From the NCBI RefSeq assembly GCF_001238275.1, contig NZ_LGTB01000004.1:1-64000 (forward strand): 64,000 nucleotides of DNA. The letters run 5' to 3'. The position numbers and the translations under genes are program-made. Positions 26,200 through 34,713 of the stretch are shown here, one piece after another (position 1 is the first letter of the stretch; every line of letters begins with the position of its first letter). A model generated the notes under the pieces. It was given only the letters and a program-made list of their open reading frames with translations. It was not told where the DNA came from and did no database searches. The stretch is from Bradyrhizobium viridifuturi (lineage in GTDB: Bacteria; Pseudomonadota; Alphaproteobacteria; Rhizobiales; Xanthobacteraceae).

Positions 26200-26367
26200 T
26201 CAGGCAAAGAATGCGGCAACCGCGTTCAGGTCGGATTGTCCCGGCGCATCGCCGCGCAAATTCGCGTCGATGATGCGGCGGCAGGCGTCAACCGTGTTTG
26301 TATCGCCCAATTCGTTGGCGGCTTCGAGGATCGACCAGACCGTATCCAGGGGAATGTCGTTCTGCAT
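26200..26367 (-). CDS. Small hypothetical protein
   Basis: A 55-residue acidic, helical protein (MQNDIPLDTVWSILEAANELG, then TVDACRRIIDANLRG). It has no signal peptide or known domain. It is probably cotranscribed with the zinc-ribbon gene just upstream on the same strand (37 bases apart). Its amino-acid composition is protein-like; the family is unknown to me. Confidence 0.55.
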   Translation of the reverse strand: MQNDIPLDTVWSILEAANELGDTNTVDACRRIIDANLRGDAPGQSDLNAVAAFFA

Positions 26368-26404
26368 GGTCGCGCTCGGATCTGACAGCATCGGCGGAGC
26401 CGGG

Positions 26405-26605
26405 TTAGAATTCGAACAGGTCGCGGCCCCGCCGCGCCAGGGTGTGCAGGTCCGCCACCGTGCCGCGCACGGCGTTGCAACGGCGGCATTCGATGATGGT
26501 GTCGCCGGAGGCGTGCGCCGGATCGGCGACCTTGATCGCCAGGCTGCCGCAATTGGTACAGATGATCTTGAAGCCGGTGGAAATTACTTGCTGCTGCAAA
26601 TTCAT
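26405..26605 (-). CDS. Small zinc-ribbon-like protein
   Basis: A 66-residue protein with two CxxC pairs (IICTNCGSLAIKV and IIECRRCNAVRGTV) that form a likely zinc ribbon. No other domain fits in this length. It may be a nucleic-acid- or protein-binding adaptor; nothing in the context settles that. The ATG at 26605 is the only good start. Confidence 0.7.
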   Translation of the reverse strand: MNLQQQVISTGFKIICTNCGSLAIKVADPAHASGDTIIECRRCNAVRGTVADLHTLARRGRDLFEF

Positions 26606-26703
26606 TGTGGGCCCGCGCCTCTGTTGACACTCACCTTACGGAACAATTTTTAAGACGGGGGTCGTGGAGCGGATCGCAATCGAATGACCGCGTTAGGATG
26701 CGG

Positions 26704-27348
26704 TTAAGATTTCGCGGCGGCCGCGCGATCTGGCAGATGCAACGTCGGCTTGCCGAGCGCCGCGACGGCGGCGCGCAAGGCTTCGCGCGCATTGACGGTG
26801 ATGATTCCGGCAGCGTGCGCCCAGACCAAAAGGTCGGATGTGCAGTCGCCGGCATAGATGAAGCCCCCCGGAAACCTCTTCACCAGCAGGCCCGCCTTGT
26901 TGGCGCCCTTGAGGTTGTGCTTGCCGTCCGAGGCGAGCACGTCGTCGAGCCAGGGCAGAAGCGATGCAAGCTGGTTCGCGAGCAGCGCGTCGGCCGCGGT
27001 CGCCAGCACGACGCGGCGGCCGGCGGCCTTTTCGCGCTCGGCCAATGCGACGATGTCCTGGTGCAGTTCGAGCCGGCTCCAGTCGATGCGCTGGCGCAGT
27101 GCGAGCTGGCGTTTCAACGCCGCGCGTCCGCGCGTCAGCCAAATGGCGCATGCGAGAACGATCAGCGGATTGCGGCGCAGGATCGAGAAGAAGCTGAGAT
27201 GGAGCAGGTCGCCCCTGATCAGCGTGCCGTCGAGGTCGAGCACCAAGGGCAGTGACGTCGGCAGCCCGAGCAGGGTGGACATCCCGCCGGCGCGGGGAGT
27301 GTCCTGCGGCTCTGCAAGTAGGTCGCCCGCGAGGCGAGGCTCAGTCAT
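26704..27348 (-). CDS. HAD-superfamily phosphatase
   Basis: A HAD hydrolase of about 214 residues. Motif I is LVLDLDGTLIRGD, motif II lies in VVLATAAD, the Lys of motif III is in NKAG, and motif IV is FIYAGDCTSDLLVW. The nucleophile Asp is the first Asp of DLDGT. The sequence resembles the phosphatase half of fused HAD–UbiA prenyltransferase proteins, but no prenyltransferase follows, so it may act alone on a lipid- or sugar-phosphate. The start is uncertain: the ATG at 27348 (MTEPRL) or one at 27282 (MSTLLGLP), just before the first strand, are both possible. Confidence 0.78.
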   Translation of the reverse strand: MTEPRLAGDLLAEPQDTPRAGGMSTLLGLPTSLPLVLDLDGTLIRGDLLHLSFFSILRRNPLIVLACAIWLTRGRAALKRQLALRQRIDWSRLELHQDIVALAEREKAAGRRVVLATAADALLANQLASLLPWLDDVLASDGKHNLKGANKAGLLVKRFPGGFIYAGDCTSDLLVWAHAAGIITVNAREALRAAVAALGKPTLHLPDRAAAAKS

Positions 27349-27483
27349 TCGCGACGCTCTGCCGGCTTGCGACCTTGCACGCATCGATCTCGCGCGCTGG
27401 TCTCGTTGGTCCTGCAACCGCCGTAGCCGAACCCGGCGGCAAAGGCCATCCCGTCCTGGCCGGCGCTCGATACGATCAGGCCC

Positions 27484-27516
27484 AACAAAAAGGCCGCCCG
27501 AAGGCGGCCGTTTTGT
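27484..27516 (-). terminator. Rho-independent terminator
   Basis: A hairpin with arms GGCCGCC and GGCGGCC around CGAA, followed on the minus strand by TTTTTG and on the plus strand by GTTTTG. It lies about 20 bases after the stop of the small membrane protein gene on the minus strand. Confidence 0.8.
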
Positions 27517-27536
27517 CTGCCGAAGCTTGATAAATG

Positions 27537-27740
27537 CTAGCGGACCGTCGAGGTCCCCGAGGACGTGATCGCGACCGGCTTGCCGGCCTTGATGACTTGG
27601 GTGGTCTGGGCGGTCTGGGTGAAATCCGCGTTGTTCCGCGCCGAGATGCCGAGAGCCGCAATCCCGATGGCCGCAACGAGGGCAACCACCACGATCTTGA
27701 GGTGGGTCGCGCGATCAGCTGAATGGATCGAGTGGTTCAT
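27537..27740 (-). CDS. Small single-pass membrane protein
   Basis: A 67-residue protein with one membrane helix (LKIVVVALVAAIGIAALGI, about residues 14–32) after a short N-terminus MNHSIHSADRATH, and a Thr/Gln-rich outer segment ending AITSSGTSTVR. I recall near-identical small proteins in Bradyrhizobium genomes, often in several copies; their function is unknown. It has its own terminator and stands alone, so it is likely a stand-alone transcript. Confidence 0.75.
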   Translation of the reverse strand: MNHSIHSADRATHLKIVVVALVAAIGIAALGISARNNADFTQTAQTTQVIKAGKPVAITSSGTSTVR

Positions 27741-27930
27741 GGTCGCCTCCGGGCGTCTATGCGCCGTCTATGGCAGCTACTGGTAAGCCCGATCTGTTTC
27801 CGGATCGTTTCGTGAGTTCCTTGAAATGGTTTCGTGCCACGGCCGGATTGGTTTCACCGTGCCTTGCGTCACAAAGGCGGAGGGCCGAAACTCACCCCAG
27901 GCGCGGGATGCGCCCGGGAGAAAAACAATA

Positions 27931-28953
27931 ATGAAAACAACGAATATGACCCGCCGCCGGGTGCTGGGCGCCGGCTCTGCGGCAATGGCCGCCACGATGT
28001 TTGGTAAGCCGGTTCTTGCCGCGGCCGAGTTCGACTTCAAGCTCGGCGTCAACACTCCGGAAACCCACCCGCTAACAATCCGTCTGGCCGAGGCGGCCAG
28101 AGCTGCCGGCGCGCAGTCGGGCGGCCGGCTCAACATCACGGTGTTTGCCAACAGCCAACTCGGCGGCGATCCGGAGATGCTGTCGCAGGTCCGCGCCGGC
28201 GGTATCGAGCTATTGGCCGCACCCAGCATGACGCTGTCGACGCTGGTGCCGCTGTCCGGTCTGCCCAGCATCGGTTTCGCCTTCCAGTCCTATGACCAGG
28301 TCTGGGCGGCGATGGACGGCGGCGTCGGCGACCTCGTCCGCGAGGCGATCGCCAAAACCGGCGTGGTGCCGCTGAAGAAGGTCTGGGACAACGGCTTTCG
28401 CCAGATCACCTCGTCGTCGAGCCGTCAGCTCAACAGCGTCGACGATCTCAAGGGCTTCAAGATCCGCGTGCCGGTGACGGCATTGCTGACCTCGCTGTTC
28501 TCGGGGCTCGGCGCACTGCCGTCGAGCATCTCCTACAGCGAGCTCTATTCGGCGCTGCAGACCCACATCGTCGAAGGGCAGGAGAATCCGCTGGCGCAGG
28601 TCTCGACCGGAAAGCTCTACGAGGTACAGAAATACTGTGCGCTTTCGAACCATTGCTGGAGCGGCTACTGGATCCTCGGCAACGGCCGCGCGATGGCGGG
28701 CCTGCCGCCCGATCTGCTCGAGATCATCAACACCGCGTTCGACGCGGCGGCGTTGAAGGAGCGGTCGGACCTTGTCGAGATGGACCGCTCGTTGCAGGCC
28801 GAGCTGACCGAGAAGGGCATGACCTTCAACAAGCCCGATCCCGTGCAGTTCAGGGCTGCGCTGGTCAAAGCCGGCTTCTACACCCAGTGGCAGAAGACCT
28901 ACGGCGCGGACGCCTGGGCGGCGCTGGAGAAATACACCGGCAAGCTGACGTAA
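27931..28953 (+). CDS. TRAP transporter substrate-binding protein (DctP type), orphan
   Basis: A 340-residue periplasmic binding protein. It has a twin-arginine-like signal (MTRRRVLGAGSAAMAATMFGKPVLA), then the DctP fold with the family hallmarks LGVNTPETHPLTIRLAEAAR, FANSQLGGDPEMLSQVRAG, GFRQITSSSSRQLNSVDDLKGFKIRVP and IVEGQENPLAQVSTGKLYEVQKYCALSNH. The Arg in KIRVP is the usual carboxylate-binding residue. The DctQ and DctM membrane subunits are not in the window, so it must work with a transporter elsewhere or as a sensor. The ATG at 27931 is 12 bases after a GGGAG ribosome site. Confidence 0.88.
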   Translation: MKTTNMTRRRVLGAGSAAMAATMFGKPVLAAAEFDFKLGVNTPETHPLTIRLAEAARAAGAQSGGRLNITVFANSQLGGDPEMLSQVRAGGIELLAAPSMTLSTLVPLSGLPSIGFAFQSYDQVWAAMDGGVGDLVREAIAKTGVVPLKKVWDNGFRQITSSSSRQLNSVDDLKGFKIRVPVTALLTSLFSGLGALPSSISYSELYSALQTHIVEGQENPLAQVSTGKLYEVQKYCALSNHCWSGYWILGNGRAMAGLPPDLLEIINTAFDAAALKERSDLVEMDRSLQAELTEKGMTFNKPDPVQFRAALVKAGFYTQWQKTYGADAWAALEKYTGKLT

Positions 28954-29181
28954 CGGCACAAAGGCGCGAGCAGCAACGCAGCGGCCGATCGCGCGCAATG
29001 CGATGCGCGATCGGCATGCTTGCGCAAGTATCCCGGCAAGCTCTCACACCAACGTGGTGCGGTATCAGTGGTGAGGCCCGCACGATTACCTGAGGCGTAA
29101 TCGCGCGCGCGACGTCTCCTTGCGATGATCGATGTATCGGCAGCGACGCTGTTGCCGATCGATCCGCAAGGGAGATGTGAG

Positions 29182-30090
29182 ATGAATCGTCGAACCGTCC
29201 TCGAAGCCACATTGATCGGCAGCGCGTTGGCCGCGGCTCCGCCCGCCGACGCACAGACTGTCCCGCCGCGGCCGGCTGCGCGCTCGCCGCGCGTGACCGC
29301 GAAGGACGGCACGTCGCTGTTCGTCCAGGATTGGGGCACGGGCAAGCCGGTGCTGCTGCTGGCCGCCTGGACGTTCAACTCCAGCGTCTGGGGCAGCCAG
29401 ATCGTGGCCTTGAACGCCAGGGGTTATCGCTGTGTCGCGCCGGACCGGCGCGGCCATGGTCGCTCCGATATGCCGATGACGGGATACGATCTCGACACGC
29501 TGACCGATGACGTCGCTGCCGTGGTCGAGCAGCACGATCTGCGTGATGTCACGATCGTCGCGCATTCGATGGGATCGATCGAGGCGGTGAACTATCTGGC
29601 GCGGCACGGCGCCGAGCGCATCGCGCGGCTGGTGCTGGTGGCGCCGACCACGCCCTTCATTGTCCAGACCGAGGACAATCCGGACGCGGTGCCGAGATCG
29701 ATGGTCGATGCGCAAAATGCGGCGATTGCGCAGGACTTTTCGAAATGGATGGGCGAGAACGAGGCACCGTTCTTCATGCCCGACACGCCTGAGGTCACCA
29801 GGGCCTGGATCAGGGAGATGATGCTGAGCGTGCCGCTGCCGGTGGCGCTGGCCTGCCGCAAGACCATCTCCTTTGCCGATCTGCGCGCCGCGGCGAAAGG
29901 GATCGATCGCCCGACGCTGATCGTACATGGCGACAAGGATGCCAGCGCGCCGCTTCAGCTCACCGGCGCGAAGACTGCGGGGCTGATCAAGGGAAGCAAG
30001 CTCGCCGTCTACGAAGGCGCGCCGCACGCGCTGCCGCTGACGCACAGCGCGCGCCTGATGTCCGACCTGCTGGCCTTCATGGCTGGCTAG
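29182..30090 (+). CDS. Secreted alpha/beta hydrolase
   Basis: A 302-residue alpha/beta hydrolase with an N-terminal signal (MNRRTVLEATLIGSALAAAPPADA). The nucleophile elbow is AHSMGS (Ser), the oxyanion region is near LLAAWTFNSSVW, the acid is in IVHGDKDASAP and the catalytic His in YEGAPHALPLTH. It resembles non-haem chloroperoxidase/esterase-type members, for which esterase activity is the likely role. The ATG at 29182 has a GGGAG site and starts the signal peptide; an earlier in-frame ATG at 29125 is less likely. Confidence 0.83.
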   Translation: MNRRTVLEATLIGSALAAAPPADAQTVPPRPAARSPRVTAKDGTSLFVQDWGTGKPVLLLAAWTFNSSVWGSQIVALNARGYRCVAPDRRGHGRSDMPMTGYDLDTLTDDVAAVVEQHDLRDVTIVAHSMGSIEAVNYLARHGAERIARLVLVAPTTPFIVQTEDNPDAVPRSMVDAQNAAIAQDFSKWMGENEAPFFMPDTPEVTRAWIREMMLSVPLPVALACRKTISFADLRAAAKGIDRPTLIVHGDKDASAPLQLTGAKTAGLIKGSKLAVYEGAPHALPLTHSARLMSDLLAFMAG

Positions 30091-30115
30091 ATCATGATGC
30101 GATGCGCATCATGAT
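30091..30115. repeat. Short perfect palindrome after the hydrolase gene
   Basis: ATCATGATGCG and CGCATCATGAT form 11-bp arms with a three-base loop. It begins immediately after the hydrolase stop codon and lies next to the related repeat at 30132–30180. Confidence 0.6.
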
Positions 30116-30131
30116 CTCTTCTCTTCGTTCG

Positions 30132-30180
30132 AGCATGATCTCTCCGGAAAACCGGTTCCCACTTTTCCGGATTATGCTCT
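30132..30180. repeat. Palindromic repeat, GAGCATGATC/CCGGAAAA family
   Basis: Outer arms AGCATGATC and GATTATGCT and inner arms TCCGGAAAA and TTTTCCGGA. It is the same family as the element at 19743–19790 and common in Bradyrhizobium relatives. Its right edge (CTCTAG) provides the TAG stop codon of the minus-strand MFS gene. Confidence 0.75.
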
Positions 30181-31471
30181 AGCTCGCCCGCGCGATATCC
30201 GACCGGATCCATCGCGCCGCCCAGACGAACAGCAGCGCGCCGAGCGTCGTCGTCACCGCCGCAGACAGCAGCGAGTAGCGAACCGCATCGACGCCGTAGC
30301 TGCCCTTCAGCGCGTCGTTGATCATGCCGACGGCGAGGGGGCCGACACCTTGGCCGAAACAGGTGGCGGTGAGCAGCACGAGCGCGGAAGCCAGCGCACG
30401 CATGCTGGGTTTTGCCACCGTCTGAGCGATCGCGAAGATCGGGCCGAGATGGAAGCCGACCATGAACGAGGTCAGCGCCAAGGTTGCGACCATCAGCGTG
30501 AAGCTTTGCGTCAGCATGCACAGCGCGAACACCGGGCCGGCGAGGCCGGACATGATCGCAGGCGCCCACAGCTTCCAGCGATCGTCGCGGCGGCCGATCC
30601 GCGCCACAACTAAGCCGCCGATCAGCGTACCCGCCATGCCGGCAAGACCCTTGAAGGTGCCGGCATAGGTGCCGATCTCGGCGCTGCTGAGATGATGGAT
30701 GCGCGCCAGGAACGGCGGGATCCACACAGCTGTGGCGTAGTTGGTGTAGGTCGTGAGACAAAAGCCGATCAGCACGATGACGAAGCTCGGCTGTGAAATC
30801 AGAAAGTCCAACGTCGGCCCGATCGGCTCGGCCTTGAAGGTCTCGGCCATCGCACCGCGCTTCGGCTCGGAGATGGTCAGCCACAGCACGGCGGCGAGCG
30901 CGATGCCGGGCAGGCCGGCGGTGAAGAAGGCCATCCGCCAGCCGTAGTGCTGGTTGACATAGCCGCCGATGAAATAGCCGAGGAAGACGCCGAGATAGGT
31001 GCCGATGGCATAGATGCCGAGCGCGCGCGGCCGCTCGTTCTTGTCAAAGAGATCGGCGATCATCGATTGCGAGGCCGGTGTGCCCGCAGACTCGCCGATG
31101 CCGACACCGACCCGCGCCAGTGCCAGCGTCGTGACGCTGGAGGCCATACCGCAGAAATAGGTCATCGCGCTCCAGAACGCGAAGGCGAGAGCCACTATGT
31201 TGCGGCGATTGAGGCGGTCGGCCATCCGCGCGATGGGAATGCCGAGCAGCGAGTAGAACAGCACGAAGCCGAACCCGGCGAGCAGGCCCATCGTGGTATC
31301 GCTGAGCAAGAATTCCTTCTTGATCGGCTCGATCAGCACATTGAAGATCGTGCGGTCGAGGAAGTTGAGGGCGTAGATGATCGTGAGCAGGCCGAGCACG
31401 TAGTAGCGGCGGGTCGATGGTCTAGCCGTGGTGCTGGCCTGCTCCGGCGCTCCCCGTGCGAGATCGACCAT
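30179..31471 (-). CDS. MFS transporter (spinster-like)
   Basis: A 430-residue major facilitator with 12 predicted helices. It carries motif A in IPIARMADRLNRRNIVA and the pattern NFLDRTIFNVLIEPIKKEF in helix 1 that marks spinster-like and anion/organic-acid MFS proteins. The ATG at 31471 is chosen because a strong GGGAGAGGGAG ribosome site precedes it; an ATG five codons upstream is weaker. It is the last gene of the Rieske oxygenase–binding protein–MFS set, so import of the aromatic or organic-acid substrate is a reasonable guess. Confidence 0.87.
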   Translation of the reverse strand: MVDLARGAPEQASTTARPSTRRYYVLGLLTIIYALNFLDRTIFNVLIEPIKKEFLLSDTTMGLLAGFGFVLFYSLLGIPIARMADRLNRRNIVALAFAFWSAMTYFCGMASSVTTLALARVGVGIGESAGTPASQSMIADLFDKNERPRALGIYAIGTYLGVFLGYFIGGYVNQHYGWRMAFFTAGLPGIALAAVLWLTISEPKRGAMAETFKAEPIGPTLDFLISQPSFVIVLIGFCLTTYTNYATAVWIPPFLARIHHLSSAEIGTYAGTFKGLAGMAGTLIGGLVVARIGRRDDRWKLWAPAIMSGLAGPVFALCMLTQSFTLMVATLALTSFMVGFHLGPIFAIAQTVAKPSMRALASALVLLTATCFGQGVGPLAVGMINDALKGSYGVDAVRYSLLSAAVTTTLGALLFVWAARWIRSDIARAS

Positions 31472-31507
31472 GGCTCCCTCTCCCATTATTGTCTCGTTGA
31501 GGCGAGA

Positions 31508-32283
31508 TCAGTTTGCCGCTCGAACGCCGCTCTTCGGTCCCGCCCGATCGATGGCTTGCTGGATCACACCGGCCCGTTTCGCCTCGTCAAGGATTTCAAT
31601 GAGCCTGGCCATCGCAGCGGGGGAGCGTCCCTTGGGCAGCGCAGCCGCGGCGCGCACGGTGTTGAAGGCGCCCGGGACGATCGTCCCACCAGGATAGCCG
31701 GCAGAGATCGATGCGATCAGGCCGGCGTCGGCACCAAACACGTCGGCCTTTCCGGCGCGCAGCAACTCGATGGCATCCGACGGGAAATTTGCGGTGAGAG
31801 GAATGCGCACCAGTTCGGCCGACTTCAAGGTGCGGCTCAGGAAGCGGTCGGAAGGGCTGTTCAGGATCGTACCAACTTGGCCCCTGCGCGGTCGACCTGA
31901 TCGGACGACGCAAAGGCTTTCCCGGGCGCCGCGAAATACTGCAGGTCGATCAGCCAGAGGTCGCCGGTGACATCGGCCTTGTCGGCCGGCGCCAGCACAC
32001 GCGGCCCGAGAGCGATGTCCCAGTCGGCCTTGGCGAAGCTTTGTTCATAGGCTTGCGGATTGGGATAGACCACGGGCTCGAACGATGCGCCGAGTCTTGC
32101 GGCGATGTACTTGCCGATGGGCTGTCCGATACCGCCCAACACCGGGATTCCGATAACCGCACAGCGCAATCGCCCGCCCGGTGAGAGTTCAGCGTCCACC
32201 GGTGGCTGTTGTGCGAATGCGATCGTCGCGAACTGAATCGCGAACAATGCCACCGCTAACGACTGCCAATGTTTCCGTCTCAT
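31508..32283 (-). CDS. PhnD-like periplasmic binding protein, reading frame interrupted
   Basis: A periplasmic binding protein of the phosphate/phosphonate (PhnD-like) fold, about 258 residues after correction. The N-terminal part has a signal peptide (SLAVALFAIQFATIAFAQ) and the phrases LGGIGQPIGKYIAARLGASFEPVVYPNPQAYEQSF and WDIALGPRVLAP; the C-terminal part has ADVFGADAGLIASI and a C-terminal helical tail. Near 31870 one base is missing; adding it restores TILNSPSDRFLSRTLKSAELVRI. The gene starts 12 bases after the Rieske oxygenase stop, so it belongs to that operon, though no ABC transporter subunits are present. Ligand unknown. Confidence 0.78.
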
Positions 32284-32295
32284 GGCTCCTCCGCT

Positions 32296-33486
32296 TCATC
32301 CCTCGCGGATGTAATTCCCGGCTTCGAATTCGACCGGCCCGGCATCGGCGTCGAACGATACGCCGATCGGGTCGCGGCCGGCGGCCATGGCCTCGAGCTG
32401 GTCAGAGAGCATCCGGCGCACCATCAGGACGCCGCGGTCGCTCTGGCCGAAATGCTCCTCCGAATGAACAGTGACCGGACCCTGGCCGACCTGCGCCTCG
32501 TAGTCGCCGGGGAATTTCTGGTGCTCTTGCTCCGTCATGTCCCACCAGAACTTGCCGTTGAACTTAGAGCGCATCCGGCCGATGTCGCCTGCGTTCTTGA
32601 CCCGGCCGGCGACATAGATGCGGAACGAGGTGTCGTCGATCGGCAAGGTCCAGCCGATCGATTCGACACGGGCGAATTGCGCAACGCGTGGATTGGGTAC
32701 GACGCGGAGCGAGGGGAGGGCGGCCTCGGTGACGCGGTAGAACACCTTGCCATCGTCCTGCCGGCGGATCGAGCGCACCGCGACGCCGCGCGGCGACATC
32801 TCGAACTTCACCTCGGGCATCGAGGCCATCATGTTGGTGAATTGCGGCCCCGAGAATGAACCGTGCAGCACCGGCACGTGATAGGGGTCGGCGACGTTCT
32901 CGAAATGCTGCAGCCAGTTGCAGGGGATCACGGCCGGGCCGCCACCGCCGATCGAGGAATCGTCGGCCTCGACGAATTCGCCGTCGTCCATCTTCTCCAG
33001 GCACTCGTAGCGCGACAGCGCCGGCTTCTTATCGGCCGGGCCCATATAGGCGAAGATCAGGCCGTAGCGCTCCTGCACCGGGTACCAGGGCTGGCGCACC
33101 TTGTCCTTGAACAGGCCACCCTCGGGCTCGCAGGGCTGTTCGAGGCAGCGGCCCTCGGTGTCGAACTTCCAGCCGTGATAGCAGCAGCGGATGCCGTCTT
33201 CCTCGACCTTGCCGTAATAGAGTGTGGTGCCGCGATGGCAGCAGCGCGCGTGCAGCAGGCCGACCCGGCCATGCTTGTCGCGAAAGAGGATCAGGTCCTC
33301 GCCGAGCGCGCGGACTTTTCTGGGGATATCGGTGGCATCGCCGGTGAGGCCGACCGGATGCCAGTAGCGGCGCAACAGCTCGCCCATCGGCGTGCCACGC
33401 ACCACCGAGGTGAGCTCGGTCCGGGTGGTGGAGGGCTTCATCGCGTAGGCCGTGCCGAGGTCGCGGTCCCGCTGGGTGATGGTCAT
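32296..33486 (-). CDS. Rieske-type aromatic ring-hydroxylating dioxygenase, alpha subunit
   Basis: A 396-residue oxygenase. The Rieske [2Fe-2S] ligands are Cys82/His84 (RCCHRG) and Cys101/His104 (CCYHGW). The mononuclear iron site is in NVADPYHVPVLHG, with His203 and His208 and the bridging Asp200. The sequence most resembles the phthalate 4,5-dioxygenase/vanillate demethylase branch, whose members act with a separate reductase not seen here. It would hydroxylate or demethylate an aromatic acid. The ATG at 33486 lies a few bases from a GGAGG-type site; a shorter start at residue 16 is possible. It heads an operon with a binding protein and MFS transporter and is divergent from a MarR regulator. 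Confidence 0.88.
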   Translation of the reverse strand: MTITQRDRDLGTAYAMKPSTTRTELTSVVRGTPMGELLRRYWHPVGLTGDATDIPRKVRALGEDLILFRDKHGRVGLLHARCCHRGTTLYYGKVEEDGIRCCYHGWKFDTEGRCLEQPCEPEGGLFKDKVRQPWYPVQERYGLIFAYMGPADKKPALSRYECLEKMDDGEFVEADDSSIGGGGPAVIPCNWLQHFENVADPYHVPVLHGSFSGPQFTNMMASMPEVKFEMSPRGVAVRSIRRQDDGKVFYRVTEAALPSLRVVPNPRVAQFARVESIGWTLPIDDTSFRIYVAGRVKNAGDIGRMRSKFNGKFWWDMTEQEHQKFPGDYEAQVGQGPVTVHSEEHFGQSDRGVLMVRRMLSDQLEAMAAGRDPIGVSFDADAGPVEFEAGNYIREG

Positions 33487-33528
33487 CTGTGTCTCCTCCC
33501 GCCGCCGGTCTGACGCCCGCGGCCGCTC

Positions 33529-33572
33529 ATCGTTGATGAAGTCAATGATAGATCGATGACATTGTCAACGAT
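33529..33572. promoter_or_regulatory. Candidate MarR operator between Rieske oxygenase and MarR genes
   Basis: The perfect outer arms ATCGTTGA (33529–33536) and TCAACGAT (33565–33572) flank partly symmetrical inner sequence (TCAATGAT and ATCGATGA). The AT-rich dyad lies in the short divergent space and is 43 bases from the oxygenase start and 46 from the MarR start, typical for a MarR repressor site. Confidence 0.55.
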
Positions 33573-33617
33573 CAGGTCTAACTTGGCAGCGACCGGCTTT
33601 GTTGGCAGAGGTTGGCG

Positions 33618-34133
33618 ATGACCGAGAAGCTCAGGACTGAGAGGAACTTGCCGCCGGAGGCGATCACCGACGCGGAGCTCGCGCCGGTCACCGCGATGAT
33701 GTCGTCTCGGTTGATGGTGCTGGCGAACCTGCTCAGGCGCGGTGCGATGCTGCGCTACAAGCGGCTGACCGGCCTGTCCTCGGTCGAGTTCGGCCTGGTG
33801 GTCTCGCTCGGACGCCGGCCGCCGATGAGTGTGGTGCGGCTGGCGGAGGCCGTCGGCATGGACAAGGGGCAGATCAGCCGCGCGCTCGCCGTGCTCGTGT
33901 CGCGCAAGCTGGTGTCCAAGGCGGCCAATCCGCGCGACAACCGGGAGACCCTGATCTCCCTGACCAAGGCGGGTCTTGCCGCCCATGACGCCATCGTGGC
34001 CGGGGCGCAGGAGCGAAACCGGCGCCTGCTGGAACAGCTTGATCCACAGGAACTTGCATTGCTGCTCGGACACATCGACCGGCTGACCGCCACGGCTGCC
34101 GAGATGCTCGCTGCCGAACGGGAGCTGGGCTGA
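33618..34133 (+). CDS. MarR family transcriptional regulator
   Basis: A 171-residue MarR regulator with the winged helix-turn-helix (SSVEFGLVVSLGRRPPMSVVRLAEAVGMDKGQISRALAVLVSRKLVSKAANPRDNRETLISLTKAG). The start at the ATG 33618 follows an AGAGG site; a TTG two codons upstream is less likely. It is transcribed away from the Rieske oxygenase operon, so it most likely represses that operon until the aromatic substrate or a product is present. Confidence 0.88.
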   Translation: MTEKLRTERNLPPEAITDAELAPVTAMMSSRLMVLANLLRRGAMLRYKRLTGLSSVEFGLVVSLGRRPPMSVVRLAEAVGMDKGQISRALAVLVSRKLVSKAANPRDNRETLISLTKAGLAAHDAIVAGAQERNRRLLEQLDPQELALLLGHIDRLTATAAEMLAAERELG

Positions 34134-34347
34134 TATGGCGAGCGCGCAGGGCACCGCAGCGCCGCCGCGGCGTTGCCCGTTGAGGCAAGCGCACCCGCCT
34201 GATGCGGCCAATAGCCCGCGGGATCGACGGTAAAAGCGTCAAAATAGCTTGTCTTGCGCCCCCTGTTGCGCTGCGCTAAAGCCTCAAGAACAATTCCAAT
34301 CAACGAATCTGCGGTGCGTCCGAAACCGCAGCAAGAAGGCCTCGCCG

Positions 34348-34713
34348 ATGACCGGCATCCTGCAGAATTATCTCCCACTTGTGGTCTTTATCGGAGTTGC
34401 GAGCCTGATCGGCCTCGCGCTCCTGATCGCGCCGTTCCTGGTCGCGTTCCAATCGCCGGACCCGGAAAAGCTGTCCGCCTATGAATGCGGATTCAACGCT
34501 TTTGACGATGCCCGCATGAAGTTCGACGTCCGCTTCTATCTGGTGGCGATCCTTTTCATCATCTTCGATCTCGAAGTGGCGTTCCTGTTCCCGTGGGCCG
34601 TGGCGTTCGGAAAACTCGGCGCGACCGGCTTCTGGTCGATGATGGTTTTCCTGGCCGTGCTGACGGTCGGGTTCGCTTACGAATGGAAGAAAGGCGCGCT
34701 CGAATGGGATTGA
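34348..34713 (+). CDS. nuoA: NADH-quinone oxidoreductase subunit A
   Basis: A 121-residue membrane subunit of complex I with three helices ([71 protein letters not shown]). The conserved loop [25 protein letters not shown] includes the Cys of the quinone-site loop. The ATG at 34348 gives the standard N-terminus. It opens the 14-gene nuo operon; its end overlaps nuoB by 10 bases. The promoter should be in the 214 bases upstream, but none is clear. Confidence 0.96.
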   Translation: MTGILQNYLPLVVFIGVASLIGLALLIAPFLVAFQSPDPEKLSAYECGFNAFDDARMKFDVRFYLVAILFIIFDLEVAFLFPWAVAFGKLGATGFWSMMVFLAVLTVGFAYEWKKGALEWD

